From Paenibacillus sp. JDR-2 (GTDB taxonomy: Bacteria; Bacillota; Bacilli; Paenibacillales; Paenibacillaceae), in assembly GCF_000023585.1 (NCBI RefSeq), contig NC_012914.1, positions 7,043,501 to 7,107,500 on the forward strand: a stretch of DNA of 64,000 nucleotides, read 5' to 3'. The notes under the pieces are model-generated. The model did not search any database. It was not told where the DNA came from and was given only the letters and a program-made list of their open reading frames with translations. Of the stretch, positions 1 through 9,280 are shown piece after piece. The translations under genes and the position numbers were made by a program. The first letter of the stretch is position 1, and each line of letters starts with the position of its first letter.

Positions 1-654
1 GACGATGATATGCGGTTGAATGGAACGGATCATCTCCATCAGCTCGGTTGCGCGCCAAGCTTCGCCCTTCATCTCGTCATAGGAGAAATCGAACCACATA
101 ATGTCCAGCTTGCCATAGCCGGTAAGCAGCTCGCGCACCTGGCCGTGCATATAGTCGAGATAGCCCGCGAACCGTTCCGGACCGCGCTTATACGCCTCAT
201 TGTCTCGCATCGGGTGATGACGGTCGCCGTATGCCGGATAATCGGGATGATGCCAATCCAGCAGCGAGTAGTACAGCCCCACCTTAAGTCCTTCCGCGCG
301 GAAAGCGTCCAGGAACTCTCTGACCAGATCTCTACCGCATGCCGTATTGGTAGACTTATAATCGGTCAGCTGGCTGTCGAACAGACAGAAGCCGTCATGA
401 TGCTTGGCAGTAAGCACCGCATACTTCATCCCTGCCGCTTTGGCTGCCTTTGCCCACTCCTTCGGATCGTAACGCTCCGGATTAAACTCGTCGAAGTAGA
501 CCTGATAATCCTCGACGCTGATCCGTTCCCCGTTCCGAATCCACTCCCCGCGAGCGGGAATTGCATACAACCCCCAATGAATAAACATGCCGAACCGGTC
601 CTGCAGGAACCACTTGGTTCGTTCCGTACGCTGCTCGATATTTGATTGACTCAT
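1..654 (-). CDS. alpha-L-fucosidase, GH29 (3' end beyond window)
   Basis: This is the N-terminal part (218 codons) of a glycoside hydrolase that removes terminal L-fucose from glycans. It starts at an ATG at 654, preceded by GGAGG (667-671), and reads open to base 1, so the C-terminal part lies outside the window. The translation contains the GH29 hallmarks RFGMFIHWGLYAIP near residues 20-33, AKHHDGFCLFDS near 83-94, and DIMWFDFSYD near the truncated end, where the family places its catalytic aspartate. No signal peptide is visible, so the enzyme is probably cytoplasmic and would act on imported oligosaccharides. It is divergent from an AraC regulator that probably controls it. Family assignment is firm; exact substrate linkage is not visible. 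Confidence 0.9.
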   Translation of the reverse strand, partial: MSQSNIEQRTERTKWFLQDRFGMFIHWGLYAIPARGEWIRNGERISVEDYQVYFDEFNPERYDPKEWAKAAKAAGMKYAVLTAKHHDGFCLFDSQLTDYKSTNTACGRDLVREFLDAFRAEGLKVGLYYSLLDWHHPDYPAYGDRHHPMRDNEAYKRGPERFAGYLDYMHGQVRELLTGYGKLDIMWFDFSYDEMKGEAWRATELMEMIRSIQPHIIV

Positions 655-777
655 ACGACTAGATCGCCTCCAAAAGCTTAGGTTATACCCCCTAGTCTAG
701 CGGTCATTTGTGATATGATATAGGCAGCAAATTAGCTTGTATGGGGATTAGATTAACCTAATTCGAGGTGTCGCTTC
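655..777. promoter_or_regulatory. Shared control region of fucosidase and AraC gene
   Basis: This 123-bp divergent intergenic region carries an inverted repeat, TTAGGTTA at 678-685 and TAACCTAA at 754-761, with centres far apart as is common for AraC-family looping or paired half-sites. I could not assign convincing -35/-10 boxes for either gene. Regulator binding here is inferred from position only. Confidence 0.35.
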
Positions 778-1623
778 ATGTTGCTCAATTCTAATTACGA
801 GTTTCTTAACGAAATGCTCCAGCATCTGCAGGTTCATCTGGAGGAAGCTTATTATACCCAATGCTCGCCCCAATGGCGCGAGCTTGATTATATCCCGTCC
901 TACAATAAATTTTATCTGATCTGCGAGGGCGAGGGTTGGTTGAACATCGACGGCCAGGATTACCGCCCCGTTCCCGGGCAGCTGGTCCATATGCCCGCTC
1001 ATGTTCTGCAATCCTACTCCGCTGTCAGTGACCGCCCTTATTCAAAATACTGGTGCCATTTCACGGCCACGATGGGCGAAATGGATCTGTTCCAGTGGCT
1101 GGAGATTCCTCCTATTCTCGACATCTCTCCCGACCATACGGATAGCTTGACGAAGCTGTTCCGGGAGCTGGTAGAGTTGTATCAGAATCGCTCTTACCTG
1201 GCAAGAATACGGGAAAAGGCCATTCTGCTCGAAATTATCGCCTTGTTTCTCTCGCATTCCGATACGCATCTGAAATTCGTGCCGGGGCGGCTTGGCGAAA
1301 TCGAGAGGCTGAAGCAGATTGAAGCATTTATCGAAGCTAATCTGTCCGAAGCTTTGACGCTGGAGCAGCTTGCGAAGCATGTCCATCTCCACCCCAACTA
1401 TCTTGTCCGTTATTTCAACAAACATTTCGCGGTTCCGCCGCTCAAATATTTGAACCGCAAACGGATGCAGAAGGCCAAATCTCTCCTGGGCACAACGGAC
1501 CTTGCGATTAAGGAAATTGCCGAGCTTGTCGGCTTCCCCGATACGAACCATTTCGCCAAGGCATTCCGCAAGGAAGCCAGCTGCTCCCCGACGGAATACC
1601 GTCACCGTGCAGGACGGAACTGA
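778..1623 (+). CDS. AraC family transcriptional regulator (cupin + HTH_18)
   Basis: A 281-residue one-component regulator. The N-terminal part (about 25-150) has the beta-rich pattern of the AraC sugar-sensing cupin, for example DGQDYRPVPGQLVHMPAHV. The C-terminal hundred residues hold the double helix-turn-helix, with LEQLAKHVHLHPNYLVRYFNKHF-like first HTH and IKEIAELVGFPDTNHFAKAFRK-like second HTH (segments about 195-275). The ATG at 778 has GAGGTG at 765-770 seven bases upstream. It is divergent from the GH29 gene, so it is probably a local activator responding to fucose or a fucosyl sugar. The ligand is an inference. Confidence 0.88.
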   Translation: MLLNSNYEFLNEMLQHLQVHLEEAYYTQCSPQWRELDYIPSYNKFYLICEGEGWLNIDGQDYRPVPGQLVHMPAHVLQSYSAVSDRPYSKYWCHFTATMGEMDLFQWLEIPPILDISPDHTDSLTKLFRELVELYQNRSYLARIREKAILLEIIALFLSHSDTHLKFVPGRLGEIERLKQIEAFIEANLSEALTLEQLAKHVHLHPNYLVRYFNKHFAVPPLKYLNRKRMQKAKSLLGTTDLAIKEIAELVGFPDTNHFAKAFRKEASCSPTEYRHRAGRN

Positions 1624-1742
1624 TAGGCCAGCTCTTTGTTCCGACCAAAGTCTGAGGCAGCTTCCTTCCTACGGGCGATTATCTGGCTGCAGGATTATTT
1701 TATAATCAGTGGCAGAGAGAAATGTCTGGAAGGGAAGGATGG

Positions 1743-2192
1743 ATGCCAATGCCGGGTCAACAAGAGGATATTCAAGCCATTCATAATGTATTTCGGTCCC
1801 TGTACAGGGCATGGGATCAGGGCGACGGCAAGGCTTATAGCGCGTTTTTTACCCCGGATGCCGACTATGTCACCTTCTTTGGCGAGCATCTGAAAGGCCG
1901 GAGCGAGATTGATAGCGCTCATCAAGCTTTATGGGACGGCCCGCTGCGCGGATCCAAGATGATTGCGGATTTGCGGGAAATGAAGCTGCGTTTTATTTCG
2001 CCGGACATGGCTATTGCGCATGCAACCGGATCCGTTCTGATGCGTTGGCAGAAAAAAGCGCCCGCGAGCCGCGACTCCATTAACACCAACGTGCTGGTGA
2101 GACAAAACGGGGAATGGAAGATCGCCGCCTTCCACAACTGCCGCATCAAAAAGCTGAATGGGCTCATCCGGCTTTTATTCCATTTGAAGTAG
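1743..2192 (+). CDS. SnoaL-like / SgcJ-EcaC family protein
   Basis: A small protein of about 149 residues with the NTF2/SnoaL-type fold pattern: a helical N-terminus with FRSLYRAWDQGDG, the motif FFTPDADYVTFFGEHLKG, and beta strands ending in NGEWKIAAFHNC. Such proteins (DUF4440/SgcJ) are cone-shaped small-molecule binding proteins, often without a proven reaction. An upstream in-frame ATG exists at 1722, but the GGAAGG at 1728-1733 favours 1743, and 1749 is also possible. The gene follows the AraC gene after a 119-bp gap and converges on the solute-binding protein gene. No specific substrate can be read from sequence. Confidence 0.75.
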   Translation: MPMPGQQEDIQAIHNVFRSLYRAWDQGDGKAYSAFFTPDADYVTFFGEHLKGRSEIDSAHQALWDGPLRGSKMIADLREMKLRFISPDMAIAHATGSVLMRWQKKAPASRDSINTNVLVRQNGEWKIAAFHNCRIKKLNGLIRLLFHLK

Positions 2193-2198
2193 CGTGCG

Positions 2199-2246
2199 AA
2201 AAAAAAAGGAACCAGCTGACGGCATCGCCGCAGATGGTTCCTTTTT
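2199..2246. terminator. Bidirectional intrinsic terminator
   Basis: The arms AAGGAACCA (2206-2214) and TGGTTCCTT (2235-2243) form a hairpin flanked by an A-run on the left and a T-run on the right. It serves the rightward SnoaL-like gene and the leftward solute-binding gene that converge here. Confidence 0.85.
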
Positions 2247-2282
2247 CCTTGGAATAATGGCTGTCGAATTTAGATGTCTGCC

Positions 2283-3917
2283 TTATTGATTCTTAAGATA
2301 TCGGGTGTAGGCTTCTTGCACATAACCGATTAATTCATACCAGCCTGCTTTATCGAGATCCTTCAGATATTTATCCCATTCCTGGTCAATGCCGCCGTCC
2401 GTTATCCACTTGCGACGATTATTGTCCATCAGTTGATAGACTTGAGCGGAGAGCAGCGCCATTTTATCTGCTACTTCCGGCTCGTAGAAAATGGTGTGCG
2501 GAATATAAGGATCGTTCAGATGCTTGTCTATGAAACCAACGGCCTTCATGTCATCCAATAGACGCTTGGCGTCCTGCGGATATTCCACCACGGTATCATA
2601 GTAATCCGTCAATACGGCGACAGGCGAACCCCCGCCAATCGTATTCCGGCTGCGCATTTCGCTATACGTCTTCAATCCGTCCTTTAAATCGTCAAACACC
2701 ATAACTCCCGCGTCATTCTTCTTGTACTGATAGCCGAGCGGGCCCCAGTTGGTCTGAACCGACCAGCTCGGATCGTACAGGCCGTCCGCCCATTTCAGAA
2801 TTCTCTCCGGATTTTTCGCTGCCTTGGTCAGAACGAAAGCTACCGGATTATGCATCTCGACAAGGTTCTCGCGCGTTCCGAATTCTCCGCCCGGACCTGT
2901 CAGATAAGGTACGGCTACATAATCCTTGGCACGTTCCTTATCTACCATATCGCTGATCGAGAAGGTCAATACACTGCCGACGATGACATCCGGATTACGC
3001 AATTTGGCTTGCAGCTTCGGACTGTCCGTAATCAGATACTCCTCGTCAATCAAGCCGTCCTTGTACATGTCGTGCAAGTATTTAATACCGGTCTTGTAGG
3101 CCTCCGTAGTGGAGGTACTGAACACTTTACCGTTCTCATCCACGCCAAGGCTGTCGTTGCGGTCTGCTTGGCCCCATAGCCCAAAGAACTGGCCGAAGTC
3201 GTTGGCGTTGCGCCAATGTCCAATGCCTGAGGTTACATCCTTGTTGGCCAGCGCCAGTCCGATTTCATCCTTCTTACCGTTGCCGTTCATGTCCGATTCC
3301 ACGAACTTCTTAAGCGTATCGCGGTATTCGTCGATTGTCTTGGGAATCGGCAGCCCGAGCTTATCCAGCCAAGGCTTGTAAATATGCAGGATGCCCTGGT
3401 TGCTAATTAGGCCGAACATCTCCTCAATGTAAGGCAGTCCATATATGTGGCCGTCCGGCGCGGTTATTAACGACTTGTATTCCGGCCGCTTCTCCAATAC
3501 CTTGGAGAAATTCGGCATATCTTTAATGTAATCCTCGATCGGAAGGAAGATGCCCTGATCCACATTCTTCATGATCATGCTGGTGTTCAGCGATTGCATG
3601 AACGCCTCAGGCAGATCTCCGGTGGACAGCATCAAGTTTATTTTCTCTGAGGAGGACTCTTGCGGTATTTCCTGCCAATCAATATCGATGCCCGATACTT
3701 TTGTGTAGTTTTTGTACCAGATCATATCTTTTGCAGGAAGATTTTGCGGGCTTTTAGGACGAACGATGCGGATGGGAGCTTCAGAATTACCCTTTGCATT
3801 CGCGGATTCCGCTGTCTTGTTATTAGCCGAAGATTCATTGTTGCTGCCTGACGAACAACCCGCCATAATCCCCGGCAGCATAATGGCCGTGCATAGAATA
3901 GCGACTATCTTCTTCAT
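2283..3917 (-). CDS. Extracellular sugar-binding lipoprotein of ABC transporter
   Basis: A 544-residue solute-binding protein of the large LplA/YtcQ-like class that captures oligosaccharides outside the cell. It starts at the ATG at 3917, preceded by GGGGAG, giving a signal peptide with lipobox IMAGC (lipidated Cys21) followed by a Ser/Asn-rich linker. An upstream in-frame start would put 20 extra residues before the signal peptide and has no better ribosome site. Motifs such as DMNGNGKKDEIGLAL (a calcium-loop-like segment) and ISNQGILHIYKPWLDKLG are typical of this class. It is the last gene of the operon ROK-kinase-GH32-permease-permease, so it probably delivers the substrate of the GH32-like enzyme. 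Confidence 0.9.
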   Translation of the reverse strand: MKKIVAILCTAIMLPGIMAGCSSGSNNESSANNKTAESANAKGNSEAPIRIVRPKSPQNLPAKDMIWYKNYTKVSGIDIDWQEIPQESSSEKINLMLSTGDLPEAFMQSLNTSMIMKNVDQGIFLPIEDYIKDMPNFSKVLEKRPEYKSLITAPDGHIYGLPYIEEMFGLISNQGILHIYKPWLDKLGLPIPKTIDEYRDTLKKFVESDMNGNGKKDEIGLALANKDVTSGIGHWRNANDFGQFFGLWGQADRNDSLGVDENGKVFSTSTTEAYKTGIKYLHDMYKDGLIDEEYLITDSPKLQAKLRNPDVIVGSVLTFSISDMVDKERAKDYVAVPYLTGPGGEFGTRENLVEMHNPVAFVLTKAAKNPERILKWADGLYDPSWSVQTNWGPLGYQYKKNDAGVMVFDDLKDGLKTYSEMRSRNTIGGGSPVAVLTDYYDTVVEYPQDAKRLLDDMKAVGFIDKHLNDPYIPHTIFYEPEVADKMALLSAQVYQLMDNNRRKWITDGGIDQEWDKYLKDLDKAGWYELIGYVQEAYTRYLKNQ

Positions 3918-4035
3918 TGTTTCTCTTCTCCCCTTCACTTGAATTAAGTTGACTCCCCGATTGCAATGGATGACCAAGACTTAAAAGCGCGCATTCACCT
4001 CCTTGCCCGAGTATGGAACAGGGACAAACACGCCA

Positions 4036-4920
4036 TTAGCCTTTAATGGAACCGATCATGACCCCTTGCGTGAAATACTTTTGCAGGAACGGATATACGG
4101 TAAGCAAAGGAAGACATGATGCTACGATAACGCCATACTTCAGCTGCTCTGCAATACGCTGGCGTTCGGCCATGGACATTGCGTCCGACAGCATCTCGTT
4201 TCCAACCTCGTTCGTAATCAGTAGGTTCCGCAAAATAACCTGCAGCGGGAATTTATCATCGCTTGTGATGTAGATCAGCGGCTCGAAGAACGAGTTCCAA
4301 TGCCCGATGCCATAGAATAGAGCCATGACCGCCACGATGACTTTTGATAAAGGCAGAACAATGGACAAGAAGAACTTGAAATCCGAGCAGCCATCCATAA
4401 CGGCAGCTTCCAGCAGTTCATCCGGAATGGTGCTCTGGAAGAAGGTGCGCGTAATGATAATGTTCCACACGGACGCGGCAGCAGGCAGAATCAATGCCCA
4501 CATGGTGTCCATAATTCCAAGCTTATTTATGAGAAGGTAGCTCGGAATAAGTCCTCCGCTAAAGAACATCGTAAAGATGAACAACAGCATGATTGGCTTC
4601 CGGCCAACCAAATCTTTTCTCGAGAGCGCATAAGCGCCGGTAAGGGTGAAGACCAAATTAACCAGGGTGCCGCACAAGGTATAAATAATGGAATTTAGAT
4701 AACCGGTCCAAAGCGGCTTGTAGTCGAAAATCTTCGCGTAACCTTCCGTATACAAACGTTCCGGCAGGAGCAGAATTCCTCCGCGATTGACGATGTTGGG
4801 ATCCGAGAATGACGCAACAACGATGAAGTAGAGCGGATAAAGGATACACAGCGTAATCGCTGCCATAAGCGTGTAGTTGAATACGGTGAAAATTTTGTCG
4901 CCCAGGGACAAGGATTTCAT
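4036..4920 (-). CDS. Sugar ABC transporter permease, LplC/MalG type
   Basis: An inner-membrane permease of about 294 residues with six predicted membrane segments. The cytoplasmic EAA loop, ELLEAAVMDGCSDFKFF, contacts the ATPase, and the C-terminus GVMIGSIKG is typical of the LplC/YtcP group. An in-frame ATG at 4938 exists, but its codons contain the GGAGG that properly serves the ATG at 4920 with ten-base spacing, so I chose 4920. It follows the LplB-type permease after 22 bp and precedes the solute-binding gene. No ATPase gene lies in the operon, so a shared MsmX-like ATPase encoded elsewhere is expected for this family. Confidence 0.92.
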   Translation of the reverse strand: MKSLSLGDKIFTVFNYTLMAAITLCILYPLYFIVVASFSDPNIVNRGGILLLPERLYTEGYAKIFDYKPLWTGYLNSIIYTLCGTLVNLVFTLTGAYALSRKDLVGRKPIMLLFIFTMFFSGGLIPSYLLINKLGIMDTMWALILPAAASVWNIIITRTFFQSTIPDELLEAAVMDGCSDFKFFLSIVLPLSKVIVAVMALFYGIGHWNSFFEPLIYITSDDKFPLQVILRNLLITNEVGNEMLSDAMSMAERQRIAEQLKYGVIVASCLPLLTVYPFLQKYFTQGVMIGSIKG

Positions 4921-4942
4921 TTGTCTTGATTCCTCCATTCAG

Positions 4943-5854
4943 CTACCATAAGCTGTTTCCGGACATTTTTCTGGATGCGTAATTTGTAAAGATAAGAAGC
5001 GTAAAGTTAATTATCGAATTAAATAGGCCAATCGCCGTAGCAAAGCTGTACTGCGCATTAAGCAAGCCAACCTTGTATACATAAGTGGAAATGATCTCCG
5101 ACACCGGCAGGTTCATGCCTTGCTGCATCAGGAAAGCCTTCTCCCAGCCTACGGACATGATGCTGCCGATGCCGAGAATGAAGAGAATCGTGATCGTCGG
5201 AAGAATGGACGGCAGATCGACATTCCAGATCCGCCTCAGCTTCGTTGCGCCGTCAACCGTGGCCGCTTCATGCAGCTCCGGGTTGACGCCGCTTAACGCC
5301 GCAAGATAAATAATGGCGCTGAAGCCCATTGTCTGCCAGATGCCCGAGGAGATATAGACCGTGCGGAACCATTCTTCCCTCGCCATGAAGTTGACGGCTT
5401 CGCCGCCAAACAACGTTATGAAATTGTTGATAATCCCCGTGCTGGGAGCTAAGAATACGTTCAGCATGGACACGAGGACGACGGTAGAGATAAAATACGG
5501 TGCATAAGTAACCGTTTGCACAAATCGCTGCGCAAGCCGGTTTCGAATCTGATTCAGCAGCAGGGCGAACAGGATGGGAATGGGAAATCCGATTAACAGC
5601 GAAAACGCGCTTAGCTTAACCGTGTTCGTTACGATCTGCTCGAAGACAAAAGAATCAAAAAAGGCTTCGAAGTGCTTCATCCCAACCCAAGGGCTCCCGA
5701 TAATGCCCATGCTGGATTTAAAATCTTTAAAAGCGATGATAATGCCGTACATGGGGACGTAATGGAACAACAAGATGTACAAGACGGACGGAAGGAGCAG
5801 CACGTAAAGCTGCCATCTCCTCCGCATATTAGCCAGCATCCCATTGCTGTGCAT
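4943..5854 (-). CDS. Sugar ABC transporter permease, LplB/YtcP type
   Basis: A 303-residue integral membrane permease, first of the pair in the operon. The N-terminus has a short basic stretch (MRRRWQLYVLLLPSVLYIL) leading into the first membrane segment, and the EAA loop reads ELHEAATVDGATKLRRIW around residue 200. The ATG at 5854 has AAGGAGG eight bases upstream. It pairs with the LplC-type permease to form the channel for the sugar brought by the 2283-3917 lipoprotein. It begins 25 bp after the GH32-like gene, so the genes are likely co-transcribed. The substrate is inferred from neighbours only. Confidence 0.92.
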   Translation of the reverse strand: MHSNGMLANMRRRWQLYVLLLPSVLYILLFHYVPMYGIIIAFKDFKSSMGIIGSPWVGMKHFEAFFDSFVFEQIVTNTVKLSAFSLLIGFPIPILFALLLNQIRNRLAQRFVQTVTYAPYFISTVVLVSMLNVFLAPSTGIINNFITLFGGEAVNFMAREEWFRTVYISSGIWQTMGFSAIIYLAALSGVNPELHEAATVDGATKLRRIWNVDLPSILPTITILFILGIGSIMSVGWEKAFLMQQGMNLPVSEIISTYVYKVGLLNAQYSFATAIGLFNSIINFTLLIFTNYASRKMSGNSLW

Positions 5855-5879
5855 GGTGCATTCCTCCTTGTTACCTGCT

Positions 5880-7745
5880 CTAAACCGATCGAATCGTGAT
5901 GTTATGGAAGCTTACCGTTCCGAATTGGGCAAAGAATCGCAGATAAGCATGTTCTCTGTTAATACGGCTGATGAAGGTTCGTTTACCGTTTACGCAAATG
6001 TCGATGAAACCTTCCTTTACGGTCGCCTCAACATGGACGCGGCCTTCTAATTCCTTCACGTGATAGATGGACGAAACCTCATCCTCCTGGAAGCCTACGC
6101 AGACCGTATCATGAACGCCAAGCTTGCGATTGGAAGGCTCAAACCGGATATCGCTGCCTTGTTTGAAATGGGAATCCCCCGCTACGGAAAACCCGTAGAA
6201 CATTGTAGGGTGCTCGGGAACGGCCTCGAAGGTCAGCTCATAGTCGCCCTCCACCTTTCCGAGCAGCTGCTCGGAAAACCCGTTTAAGTTGGATAAGGAA
6301 ACGAGTTCTTCTTGCCGTGTCACAACCTGGCTTGTTAAACCGGCAAACTCGGCAGGCAGCTTCAGTCCAAGCGATCCATCCTCTTCCTGAACAAGCTCCC
6401 GGATGATCAACTCGCCGCCGTATCGTCCCGGTCCGGACAAGAAGCCCGTAACCATTCTTCTTCCTCCAGGGAAGGCGGCCGTCTTCGGTACACGCAATTG
6501 AACGCTGTCAATCGTATCCATCGCCGGACGCAGCCAAGGTCCAAACGGCTCTTTGGAATACCGGTAGCGGGCGAGACCGTCATTGCTGAAGATCAGGTAA
6601 TATAAGCCGTTCCATTCAAAATAATCCGAGCACTCCGGCTCACCGTGGTAACCCGGCACGATAAACGGTTCTTCCTCCTGCCAATTCCGCAGATCGCTTG
6701 ATACAAGATGGGCGAGGCATCCCTCATGCTTGACGCCGTCTACTAAGCTTGTCGTAACCAGCATGTGATACACGCCCTGTTCGTCCTTGAATACATGAGG
6801 ATCACGGACGGAGGATAGCAAATACCGGTTAGAGATGTTTATGTAAGCCTCGGTCTTGGTAAAGGAAATGCCGTCGTTACTAACCGCATAGGTCAATTGG
6901 GCCGGTGAGCCGTCCACTGCCCGAACGGCGTAAAAGGCATAATAAACGTCGTTCTCCTTCAGAACGGAACCTGTGCAAATGGACCCTTCCCATTCCTCTG
7001 TCACGGCAACAGCCATAGGGTGATGCGTCCAGTCTTTCAGATCCTTGGTCGACATATGCGCCCATTGATGCGCGCCCAAGCTCCATTTGCTCGCATGACC
7101 CCGACGATCGAACAGGTAGTAGACATGGAACGTTTCCCCGTCGAAATAAGGCATGCAATCGCCAACCCCGGTATTGAATCCCCTTGGCTTCCAGTACTGG
7201 ATGGATTCCGGCTCCGTTCCCAGGTACAGCGTCTCCCGGCTTTCCAGACCTGGCTTATCTTGAATAAGGCTGCCGCGCTCTTCTTCTGTCAAGGCGTAAG
7301 CCCAGATTGTCGCCTTAAGCGTCCCATCAAAGCACTGTGCTGCTGCATTCTCCAATTGAACGGAGCCCATCGGCCAGTCCTCGTCAATCAGAACGCCGTC
7401 TACGAACAACTCGACGATGTGTCCGCCATAGCGAAGCAGGAGATCATGCTCGCCCGCGCCAATCGCTTGCCATGGAACGGATAACGTCAGCGGTTTGTCT
7501 TTGGCATCCGTATGGAAGTCAACAACCAGGAATAACCCTTTGCCTTCCGCCTGTTCTTCGGAATAGAAGCGAATCGCGGCGGCTTGTGCATCGCCTTGAA
7601 TGCGGAGCAGCTCCTCGCTTTTGTCTCCTCCCCTCACAGATGCTCCAATTGTCAGTGCTTTGAGATTTCCCAGGCTCAAGGATTGCTCAGCCTGTTTATT
7701 CTTAAGCTCGATAAAGTTGCCGCCACCAGTAGCGTTCATCATCAT
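5880..7745 (-). CDS. GH32-like beta-fructosidase with N-terminal LamG-like domain
   Basis: A 621-residue cytoplasmic hydrolase. Residues about 1-165 look like a concanavalin/LamG-type beta-sandwich, and about 180-480 form the five-bladed propeller of GH32/GH43-type enzymes, followed by a C-terminal beta-sandwich. Two of the three GH32 catalytic signatures are clear: RDP (314-316, transition-state Asp315) and the EC pair (Glu371-Cys372, acid/base). The usual WMNDPNG is replaced by VGDCMPYFDG, with Asp196 as the likely nucleophile. GH32 enzymes cleave fructosides such as sucrose, levan or inulin; the altered first motif suggests an unusual substrate. Its start overlaps the kinase stop by four bases (ATGA), so translation is coupled. 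No signal peptide is seen, so the substrate is imported first. Confidence 0.82.
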   Translation of the reverse strand: MMMNATGGGNFIELKNKQAEQSLSLGNLKALTIGASVRGGDKSEELLRIQGDAQAAAIRFYSEEQAEGKGLFLVVDFHTDAKDKPLTLSVPWQAIGAGEHDLLLRYGGHIVELFVDGVLIDEDWPMGSVQLENAAAQCFDGTLKATIWAYALTEEERGSLIQDKPGLESRETLYLGTEPESIQYWKPRGFNTGVGDCMPYFDGETFHVYYLFDRRGHASKWSLGAHQWAHMSTKDLKDWTHHPMAVAVTEEWEGSICTGSVLKENDVYYAFYAVRAVDGSPAQLTYAVSNDGISFTKTEAYINISNRYLLSSVRDPHVFKDEQGVYHMLVTTSLVDGVKHEGCLAHLVSSDLRNWQEEEPFIVPGYHGEPECSDYFEWNGLYYLIFSNDGLARYRYSKEPFGPWLRPAMDTIDSVQLRVPKTAAFPGGRRMVTGFLSGPGRYGGELIIRELVQEEDGSLGLKLPAEFAGLTSQVVTRQEELVSLSNLNGFSEQLLGKVEGDYELTFEAVPEHPTMFYGFSVAGDSHFKQGSDIRFEPSNRKLGVHDTVCVGFQEDEVSSIYHVKELEGRVHVEATVKEGFIDICVNGKRTFISRINREHAYLRFFAQFGTVSFHNITIRSV

Positions 7746-9262
7746 TTTGACACTCCATTCACATTAGTATTGTTATTCAGCATGGGAAAGAGCTCCCGGT
7801 TAATCTCGTAAAGCTTGCTATAGACGGTATAGTATCGGTCATAAATCGCCTGGTTCATAGGGTCTGGGCGCACGGGACTTTCGTGCAGCTTAACGACGGT
7901 TTGGCAAGCCTGCTCAACGGAATCATACAGCTTCGCGCCAACTCCGGCCATGATTGCCGCACCCACGCATGCCTGTTCCTCCGTCATGCTTACATAAACA
8001 TCCTGATGCAAAATATCGGCAAGAATCTGGCTCCATAACAGGCTCTTCGCACCGCCCCCGGAGATGATGATTCTCTCAAGCTCAACCCCAAGCGAACGAA
8101 TAATCTCCACGCCGTCGCGAAGCGAATAACATACCCCTTCAAGCACCGCTCTTATCAGATGCGCGTCCTTGTGTTCCAATTTGAGCCCGAAGAACATCCC
8201 GCTTGCTTGCGGATCCATATGGGGAGTTCGATCACCGGTCAGATAGGGCAGGAACAGCAGCCCCTCGCTTCCCGCGGGAACTTCTTTAGCCATCCGGTCA
8301 AGTGCCTTGTAATCCTGCTTGTTCAAAACCTGGGAAGCCAGCCACTTCAACGACAATCCCGCGCTCATCGTCGCCCCCATCAGATACCACCGGTTTGGAA
8401 CCGCGTGAACATAAGTATGCGTCCTAAGCTTCCTATCATAGGCCGGCTGATCAATAGCCGTAAACAGCTGCCCTCCGGTTCCGATCGTAACGGAAAGGTT
8501 GCCAGGTTTAATAATACCGTTTCCAACCGCTTGCATGGCTTGATCCGCCCCACCGTATACAACGGGAGTCCCCGCAATGAAATCGCTTTCGGATTCGGCC
8601 GCTCTTGTAACGTATCCCGCTATCTCCCATGGATTACCGATCTTCGGAAACATACTGCTATCCAGTCCCGCTAATGCGATCAATGGATCCGACCATCGAA
8701 GGGATGCCGTATCATAAGCCGACGTGCCGGAGGCATCCGTCGTGTCCGTGCCGATTTCACCGGTCAACCGGTAACGGACATAATCCTTCGGCAGCATAAC
8801 CCGGTCTATACGGCTATAGATTTGGGGTTCATTTTCTTTGATCCACATCAACGAGAGGATAAGAAATCCGGTCGACACGGAGTTCTGAATCATATGTCCT
8901 AGCTGTTCCGTCGTAAGTCCGGATTCCAATATGGCCTTCTGAGGGATTGACCGCTGATCGCACCATATAATGGATGGCCGAAGCACCTGACCTTCTTTAT
9001 CTAGCGCCACCAACCCGTGCATTTGACCGGAAAACCCAATTCCCGCTAACGCCCCTCCGTCTATGCCAGCTCCCGCCATTGCTTGAGCGCTTGTCTTCTT
9101 AACCAACTCCCACCATTCATCCGGATTCTGTTCGGCGTATCCTGAGACAGGAATATTGATGTCATACTCCATCTGCGCAAATCCGAGTACCTTGCCTGAA
9201 GGATCCATGATCATGGATTTCACGCTTGAGGTTCCGATATCAATCCCCATCAGTAACGACAT
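7742..9262 (-). CDS. xylB: FGGY-family carbohydrate kinase, xylulokinase-like
   Basis: A 506-residue sugar kinase of the FGGY family. The N-terminal ATPase fold begins MGIDIGTSSVKSMIMD, the substrate loop reads GFSGQMHGLV near residue 80, WCDQRS follows near 105, and the C-terminal ATP-binding region includes ISGGGAKS near 400. This pattern is closest to D-xylulokinase (XylB), which makes D-xylulose 5-phosphate. In this operon there is no xylose isomerase, and the neighbour is a GH32-like enzyme, so the real substrate could be another ketose such as fructose or a rarer sugar. GGAGG precedes the ATG at 9262. The gene is first after a strong promoter and is controlled by the ROK protein. Confidence 0.85.
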   Translation of the reverse strand: MSLLMGIDIGTSSVKSMIMDPSGKVLGFAQMEYDINIPVSGYAEQNPDEWWELVKKTSAQAMAGAGIDGGALAGIGFSGQMHGLVALDKEGQVLRPSIIWCDQRSIPQKAILESGLTTEQLGHMIQNSVSTGFLILSLMWIKENEPQIYSRIDRVMLPKDYVRYRLTGEIGTDTTDASGTSAYDTASLRWSDPLIALAGLDSSMFPKIGNPWEIAGYVTRAAESESDFIAGTPVVYGGADQAMQAVGNGIIKPGNLSVTIGTGGQLFTAIDQPAYDRKLRTHTYVHAVPNRWYLMGATMSAGLSLKWLASQVLNKQDYKALDRMAKEVPAGSEGLLFLPYLTGDRTPHMDPQASGMFFGLKLEHKDAHLIRAVLEGVCYSLRDGVEIIRSLGVELERIIISGGGAKSLLWSQILADILHQDVYVSMTEEQACVGAAIMAGVGAKLYDSVEQACQTVVKLHESPVRPDPMNQAIYDRYYTVYSKLYEINRELFPMLNNNTNVNGVSK

Positions 9263-9280
9263 GCTGCGGCCTCCAATTAA

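Noticed and set aside
10..645. A 211-codon plus-strand open frame at the left edge
   Set aside because: The minus strand encodes a clear GH29 fucosidase that runs off the window.
7742..9262. Reading the FGGY kinase as certain xylulokinase
   Set aside because: The motifs fit XylB, but no xylose isomerase is near and the GH32-like neighbour argues for another ketose; name kept with caution.
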